Assembly (NCBI GenBank): GCA_944329465.1
Contig: CALVII010000004.1
Span: forward strand, 1-43,041
Direction of reading: 5' to 3'
Source of the DNA: an uncultured Bacilli bacterium
GTDB lineage: Bacteria; Bacillota_I; Bacilli_A; RF39; UBA660
DNA: 43,041 nt
Part shown: positions 38,725 to 43,041 of the stretch, one piece after another
Layout: each line of letters begins with the position of its first letter
How positions within the stretch are numbered: the first letter of the stretch is position 1
The notes under the pieces: model-generated
The model's database searches: none
Told to the model about the DNA's origin: nothing
Seen by the model: the letters and a program-made list of their open reading frames with translations, nothing else
Made by a program: the position numbers and the translations under genes

Positions 38725-40542
38725 ATGGCAATTATAAAAGTAATGGATGAGCTACTTGCTAATAAAATAGCAGCTGGTGAGGTAGTGGAAAGATGTGCAT
38801 CAGTTGTTAAAGAGTTAGTGGAAAATAGTATTGATGCTGGAAGTAGTGAAATTAAGGTTGAACTTGAGGACGCTGGAACAAGGCAAATAAAGGTTATCGA
38901 TAATGGAAAAGGTATGGATAAGGAAGATGCCGTTTTAGCTTTCTCAAGACATGCTACAAGTAAGATTAATGACGAAGATGATTTGTATAGATTGACAACA
39001 TTAGGTTTTAGAGGTGAAGCTTTAGCTTCTATTGCGGCTGTTAGTAAAGTTGATTTAAAAACATGTGCAGGTGAAATTGGAACTCATGTGATTATTGATG
39101 GTGGTAAAATTAAAGAAATAGGGCTTGGTGATGCTAGAAGGGGAACGACAATTACGGTAAGTGAACTTTTTTATAATACTCCAGCTAGATTAAAGCATAT
39201 GAAGAGTTTATATACTGAACTTGCTAGTATTACTGATTATATAAATAAATTAGCTTTATCTCAGCCTAATATTCGTTTTACTTTAAAAAATAATGATAAT
39301 GTTATTTTAAGAACTGATGGTAGAGGTAATATTTTAAAAGTTATTCAAAGTATTTATGGAACTGATGTGGCTAGAAAAATGATCCCAATTAAGGGTGAAA
39401 ATCCAGATTATGAAATATCTGGTTACGTATCTTTACCAGAGGTTCATAGATCTAGTAGAAATAATATGGTAACGATTGTAAATGGTAGGGTAGTTAGAAA
39501 TATGGATATAAATAGAACTATAAATGATGCTTATCATTCATATAAACCCGATAATAGATTTCCAATAACGGTTATCAATATTATAGTGGATCCAAGTGTT
39601 ATTGATGTCAATATTCATCCTACTAAAATGGATATTAAATTTAGTAAGATGGATACTTTGTTAGAGTTAATTAAAGTAACTATTTTGGCGGCTATTACCG
39701 ATAGGAATTTAATACCGGAAGTATCTATTAGAAAAGAGAAACCCAAAAGAGAGGAATTACGGTTTGATTTGGAAAGACATTCTAGTGTAGTTCCTAAAAT
39801 AACTGAAGAGATAGAGTTTGACGAACCGGAAATTTTTATAAATGAAAGTATTTATGAAGATGAAAATAACGGTGATATTGTTCATGAGGTTGTTATGGAC
39901 GAAGGAGAGTATAAAGTAAATACTAAGGAAGAAGAAAAAGAATTTATGCCAGAGATGTACCCTGTTGGTTTAGTTCATGGGACGTATATAATTGCTCAAA
40001 ATGAAAAGGGTATGTATATTATAGATCAGCATGCGGCCAAAGAAAGATGTAACTACGAAAAATTTAAAGAGGCGATGGGTAAACCAAACATTGTTAGTAC
40101 ACCACTTCTTTTTCCAATAACTATTGAACTTTCAACTGATGAGTTTATTTCATTAAAAGAAAATATGTATATCTTAGAAGATTTAAAATTTAAAATAGAG
40201 GAATTTGGTATAAATTCTATTATAGTAAAAGAACATCCGGCATGGCTTCCTAAAGGTTATGAGGAAGATTCGATTAGAAAAATAATTGAAATAGTGATAA
40301 ATACTAGGGGAGATTTTAATATCGAAAAATTTAATGAAAAAGTAGCAACGCAGATGAGCTGTAAAAAAGCGATTAAAGCTAATACTAATATAACAATGGA
40401 AGATATGGAAGCTTTAATAAGTGATTTGAGAAAGTGTAAAAATCCTTTTAACTGTCCACATGGAAGACCAACTATGATTTATTATTCTAATTATGATTTG
40501 GAGAAATTATTTAAACGTAGTGGTTTTGATACCATTAAATAG
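38725..40542 (+). CDS. mutL: DNA mismatch repair protein MutL
   Basis: 605 aa. The N-terminal GHKL ATPase starts IKVMDELLANKIAAGEVVER, with NSIDAG, DNGKGMDKED and TLGFRGEALASI. The C-terminal dimer/endonuclease domain has DQHAAKERCNYEKF (from about residue 434; the DQHA(x)2E(x)4E nicking motif) plus SCKKAIKA and FNCPHGRPTMI zinc ligands, so this MutL should nick DNA in methyl-independent repair. The ATG at 38725 is chosen because an extended -10 (TGATACAAT, 38678-38686) lies over the upstream in-frame ATG at 38677, which would be outside the transcript. mutS is not in the window. It is followed closely by the desulfurase gene. Confidence 0.96.
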   Translation: MAIIKVMDELLANKIAAGEVVERCASVVKELVENSIDAGSSEIKVELEDAGTRQIKVIDNGKGMDKEDAVLAFSRHATSKINDEDDLYRLTTLGFRGEALASIAAVSKVDLKTCAGEIGTHVIIDGGKIKEIGLGDARRGTTITVSELFYNTPARLKHMKSLYTELASITDYINKLALSQPNIRFTLKNNDNVILRTDGRGNILKVIQSIYGTDVARKMIPIKGENPDYEISGYVSLPEVHRSSRNNMVTIVNGRVVRNMDINRTINDAYHSYKPDNRFPITVINIIVDPSVIDVNIHPTKMDIKFSKMDTLLELIKVTILAAITDRNLIPEVSIRKEKPKREELRFDLERHSSVVPKITEEIEFDEPEIFINESIYEDENNGDIVHEVVMDEGEYKVNTKEEEKEFMPEMYPVGLVHGTYIIAQNEKGMYIIDQHAAKERCNYEKFKEAMGKPNIVSTPLLFPITIELSTDEFISLKENMYILEDLKFKIEEFGINSIIVKEHPAWLPKGYEEDSIRKIIEIVINTRGDFNIEKFNEKVATQMSCKKAIKANTNITMEDMEALISDLRKCKNPFNCPHGRPTMIYYSNYDLEKLFKRSGFDTIK

Positions 40543-40554
40543 GAGGTGGTTAGT

Positions 40555-41673
40555 ATGACTTATTTAGATTATAGTGCGACAACACCGGTTGATAAGGAAG
40601 TTTTAAAAACTTTTAATAAAGCTACAGAGTTTATAGGAAATCCTAATTCACTTCACAGTCTTGGTGTAAAAGCTAAACATTTGATAGATGCGAGTACAAA
40701 CCAAATAGCTCAAATATTAAATGTTAAACCATCGGAGATAATCTATACATCTGGTGCATCTGAAAGTAATAATACGGTTATTAAGGCAATGGAGAGGTTT
40801 CAAAATAGGGGTAAACGTATTATAACTACAGCTTTAGAACATTCTTCGATTTATGCTCCTTTAAAATGGCTAGAAGAAAAGGGATTTAAAATAGATTATG
40901 TACCTTTAGAAAATGGATTAGTTAATTTAGATGTTTTAGAGAGTATGCTTAGTGACGATACGGTTTTAGTTACTATTGCTATGGTTAGTAGTGAAACTGG
41001 TATACGTCAGCCAATTGAACAAATAGGTAAGCTTTTAAAGAAATATCCGAAAATAATCTTTCATAGTGATATAACTCAAGCGGTTGGTAAAATTAAATTT
41101 GATTTAACTGATGTTGATGCAGCTAGTTTTTCAGCTCATAAATTCTTTGGCTTTAAAGGAATAGGCGTTTTATATAAAAAAGAAAATTTGATTTTAGAAC
41201 CTTTAATAGCTGGCGGTAAAAGTACAACGGTATTTCGAAGTGGAACTCCACCTTTAGAACTTATTGCCTCGATGGCTAAGGCTTTAAGGTTAAGTTATGA
41301 AAATATCGATGGTGATATTTTAAAAGTGAAAAAACTAAATGAAAGGTTAAAACAAAATTTATCTTGTTATCCAAATGTATCTATCAATAGTAATGAGTTT
41401 TCAGTGCCTCACATTTTAAATATTAGTGTTAAAGGAATAAAACCAGAAACATTATTACATAGTTTAGAGGCAAAAGAGGTATATATTTCAACTCAAAGTG
41501 CATGTTCGTTAAATAATGCTTCAGAATCCGTTTTAGCTTTGACTAATGATATGGATAGAGCTAAAACGAGTATTAGAATAAGTATTTCTAAAAAAACTAC
41601 TGACGAGGATATTAATAATTTTATAGAAGTTTTTGGTGATAGTTATAAAAATTTATTGGAGGAAAGATTATGA
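40555..41673 (+). CDS. Cysteine desulfurase (NifS/IscS-like)
   Basis: 372 aa PLP enzyme that moves sulfur from cysteine to a protein persulfide. It starts MTYLDYSATTPVDKEVL, then NPNSLHSLG, TSGASESNNTVIK, the PLP-binding Lys196 in SFSAHKFFG and the persulfide Cys317 in STQSACSLNNAS. It may supply Fe-S assembly or tRNA thiolation; a thiI or iscU partner is not adjacent, so the route is open. The ATG at 40555 has AGGAGG eight bases upstream, laid across the mutL stop. It overlaps the next gene by ATGA. Confidence 0.93.
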   Translation: MTYLDYSATTPVDKEVLKTFNKATEFIGNPNSLHSLGVKAKHLIDASTNQIAQILNVKPSEIIYTSGASESNNTVIKAMERFQNRGKRIITTALEHSSIYAPLKWLEEKGFKIDYVPLENGLVNLDVLESMLSDDTVLVTIAMVSSETGIRQPIEQIGKLLKKYPKIIFHSDITQAVGKIKFDLTDVDAASFSAHKFFGFKGIGVLYKKENLILEPLIAGGKSTTVFRSGTPPLELIASMAKALRLSYENIDGDILKVKKLNERLKQNLSCYPNVSINSNEFSVPHILNISVKGIKPETLLHSLEAKEVYISTQSACSLNNASESVLALTNDMDRAKTSIRISISKKTTDEDINNFIEVFGDSYKNLLEERL

Positions 41674-42812
41674 AAAAAATATTATTTATTTTGACATTAA
41701 TTTTAATTTTACCATTTTCTAAAGTACAGGCAAAGGAGACCTCTGTTACTTTATTTTGGGGCGACGGATGTCCACACTGTGCAGAGGAAGAAAAATATTT
41801 AGATATTTTAAAACAAGAACTAGGTGATAATTTAAATATTACCAAATATGAAGTGTGGAATAATAAAGAAAATAATGAATTATTAACTAAAGTTAGGAAT
41901 GTTTTAAATGATGATAATGAGGGTGTACCATTTTTGGTTATTGGTAATAAGTATTTTACAGGTTATACTGAAGATATGGCTAAAGAAATTAAAAAGGCTA
42001 TATTTGATAATTTAAAACAAAATCATTTGAATATTGTCGATCTTGTTAAAAAAGGTGAGGAAATTCCAACTTCGATGACTTTAAATGAAAATCCAACCAT
42101 TCATTTTTCTTTATTAGGTAATGTTGATGCGAAAGAGGTAAATACAACATCTTTAGCTTTAACTGAAGGAATGAGTGATGCGATAAACTTAGGCTCTTTA
42201 TGGATTATGTTATTTTTATTTGGGATTTTGCTTTCAGTATATAATAAGAAAAAACGTTTTATTTTAGGTAGTATATTTGTACTTACGAGTACACTTACTT
42301 ATGCAATATTGGGCTTGAGTGGAGCTGAATTTACTATAAATCAAACAGCATTTATTAGAAGTTTCATAAGTATTATTGCCATTATAATTGCCGGAGTAAG
42401 TATTGATGCTTATATGAAAATAAATATTCCTAAAAAAAGTATCTTACAAAAACTTCAAGAATTATTTGGTAAAAAACAGATGATTATATATGCGATAAGT
42501 ATAATTATTACGAGTGTTATAGCAACCTTTGCCTTAGTTAATCAAGCGAATTCTTCGCCAGCTTTATTTAAAACAGTACTTGAAATTCAAAATGTTGCTG
42601 GTATTAGTTATGCTTTAAATATTATTTTATATTATTTAGCTTATTTAATTACTAGTTTAATTTTATTTATGGTTATAAATGTAATTGTAAAGGAAATATT
42701 TATTGAAAATACAATAGGTACTTATAATAGATTAATTGCTGGTATTGTTATGCTTGTTGTAGCCGCTTTAATTTTATTTATTCCAAATATCTTTATGATG
42801 GTTTTACCATAG
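41670..42812 (+). CDS. Thioredoxin-like plus CcdA/DsbD-like membrane protein without membrane cysteines
   Basis: 380 aa. A signal or anchor (MKKILFILTLILILPFSKVQ) leads to an extracytoplasmic thioredoxin-fold domain with WGDGCPHCAEEE (Cys34-Cys37) and a cis-Pro loop EGVPFLVIG. After about 150 comes a six-helix membrane domain. Related thiol carriers keep a cysteine in DGFNPCAMW- and NxxCSAG-type segments; the aligned places here read SDAINLGSLWIML and VNQANSSPALF, and the whole membrane part has no Cys. Electron passage across the membrane is therefore unlikely. It overlaps the desulfurase stop (ATGA). The name rests on overall pattern, so the family is only moderately sure. Confidence 0.75.
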   Translation: MKKILFILTLILILPFSKVQAKETSVTLFWGDGCPHCAEEEKYLDILKQELGDNLNITKYEVWNNKENNELLTKVRNVLNDDNEGVPFLVIGNKYFTGYTEDMAKEIKKAIFDNLKQNHLNIVDLVKKGEEIPTSMTLNENPTIHFSLLGNVDAKEVNTTSLALTEGMSDAINLGSLWIMLFLFGILLSVYNKKKRFILGSIFVLTSTLTYAILGLSGAEFTINQTAFIRSFISIIAIIIAGVSIDAYMKINIPKKSILQKLQELFGKKQMIIYAISIIITSVIATFALVNQANSSPALFKTVLEIQNVAGISYALNIILYYLAYLITSLILFMVINVIVKEIFIENTIGTYNRLIAGIVMLVVAALILFIPNIFMMVLP

Positions 42813-42827
42813 CAAAAAGTTTGCTTT

Positions 42828-42860
42828 AAGAAATGTATAAAATACACATTTCTTTTTTTA
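42828..42860 (+). terminator. Terminator 1 after the thioredoxin-like gene
   Basis: AAGAAATGT (42828-42836) pairs with ACATTTCTT (42846-42854) followed by a T run. Confidence 0.8.
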
Positions 42861-42875
42861 CTCCACCACCCCCAC

Positions 42876-42911
42876 AAAGAAATAAGTGTAAAACTGTATT
42901 TCTTTTTTTAT
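42876..42911 (+). terminator. Terminator 2, tandem to the first
   Basis: AAAGAAATA (42876-42884) pairs with TATTTCTTT (42897-42905) followed by TTTT. The stem resembles that of the first terminator. Confidence 0.65.
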
Positions 42912-42929
42912 TAAATATAAGGAAAAAAC

Positions 42930-42958
42930 TTGAAATTTTCATGGAGGGGGGATATAAT
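42930..42958 (+). promoter_or_regulatory. Promoter of the gene at the window edge
   Basis: TTGAAA (42930-42935), 17 nt, TATAAT (42953-42958). Confidence 0.85.
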
Positions 42959-42974
42959 ATAATCGGTGAATAAT

Positions 42975-43041
42975 ATGCATAGAAGCAAGAAAAAAAGAAA
43001 TATCATAATAATTAGTTTGGTAGGAATATTACTATGTATGG
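42975..43041 (+). CDS. Start of an exported or membrane protein, truncated by window edge
   Basis: The first 22 codons are visible: MHRSKKKRNIIIISLVGILL then CM. A basic head and hydrophobic helix indicate a signal peptide or membrane anchor. A consensus promoter lies upstream, with a weak GGTGAA ribosome site. The style (short basic head, hydrophobic core without early Pro) resembles the TasA-like signal segments in this window, but too little is present to assign a family. Confidence 0.5.
   Translation, partial: MHRSKKKRNIIIISLVGILLCM

Noticed and set aside
1-43041. Mycoplasma-type code (TGA read as Trp)
   Set aside because: TGA ends several clear genes (for example dnaE, the pilin-like gene, LTA synthase and bacteriocin peptide A), and Trp is encoded by TGG.

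Overview
This window comes from an AT-rich, spore-forming, low-GC Gram-positive bacterium of the Bacilli. Support for this comes from an SspI-type small acid-soluble spore protein, YlbD/YlbE-like genes, a YjcZ-type tiny membrane protein behind a mother-cell-sigma-like promoter, a collagen-like GPTGPA surface protein, a tRNA-Arg-type T-box, and Bacillus-like gene orders (rpsU-yqeY, rpsB-tsf, uppS-cdsA-rseP, ylbD-ylbE-rsmD). TGA is used as a stop codon and TGG as Trp, so the genetic code is standard and this is not a Mycoplasma. The gene repertoire resembles uncultured gut Bacilli (RF39/Erysipelotrichia-like), but the exact taxon is inference.

Layout. 1-7.6 kb: the end of an aryl-sulfate sulfotransferase, a DnaE-type DNA polymerase III alpha with a degenerate PHP domain, an anchored unknown, sspI, a stand-alone FeoA protein, recX and a PrsA-type foldase. 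7.6-10.1 kb: two tiny sporulation-type membrane proteins, a candidate small RNA, then a consensus promoter, an Arg-specific T-box and argS. 10.1-15.1 kb: four TasA/camelysin-like secreted fibre proteins in tandem, each with its own promoter and terminator, followed by a SipW-like signal peptidase with a large extra membrane domain and a DUF5305 protein. This looks like a complete surface-fibre export module; a fifth fibre paralogue lies at 24.7 kb. 15.1-24.6 kb: a U32 protein, a type IV pilin-like protein, a sensor with two solute-binding domains and a decayed GGDEF domain, YihY, and an LTA-synthase-like enzyme with a coupled anchored partner.

25.2-29.5 kb: ylbD, ylbE and rsmD, then a compact bacteriocin locus: a C39-peptidase ABC exporter followed by two overlapping small genes with double-glycine leaders. 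rpsU and yqeY follow. 29.5-30.6 kb: the collagen-like protein on the minus strand. 30.7-36.6 kb: rpsB (with an added C-terminal domain), tsf, an L,D-transpeptidase-like protein, uppS, cdsA, rseP and an anchored rhodanese lacking its cysteine. 36.6-38.6 kb: tRNA-Leu(GAG), a promoter-driven 34-codon ORF, a candidate structured RNA of about 280 nt, a two-iron superoxide reductase, an unknown protein and tRNA-Thr(CGT). 38.7-43 kb: mutL, a cysteine desulfurase, a thioredoxin/CcdA-like membrane protein that has lost its membrane cysteines, and the first codons of another exported or membrane protein.

Genes are tightly packed. Convergent pairs share one bidirectional hairpin, in two cases laid directly across overlapping stop codons. 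Promoters are mostly TTGAHA-17-TATAAT, often with an extended TGn -10. The items most worth following up are the two-peptide bacteriocin locus, the tRNA-Leu/dfx intergenic region (short ORF plus structured RNA), and the TasA-like array with its shared promoter/5'-hairpin architecture.
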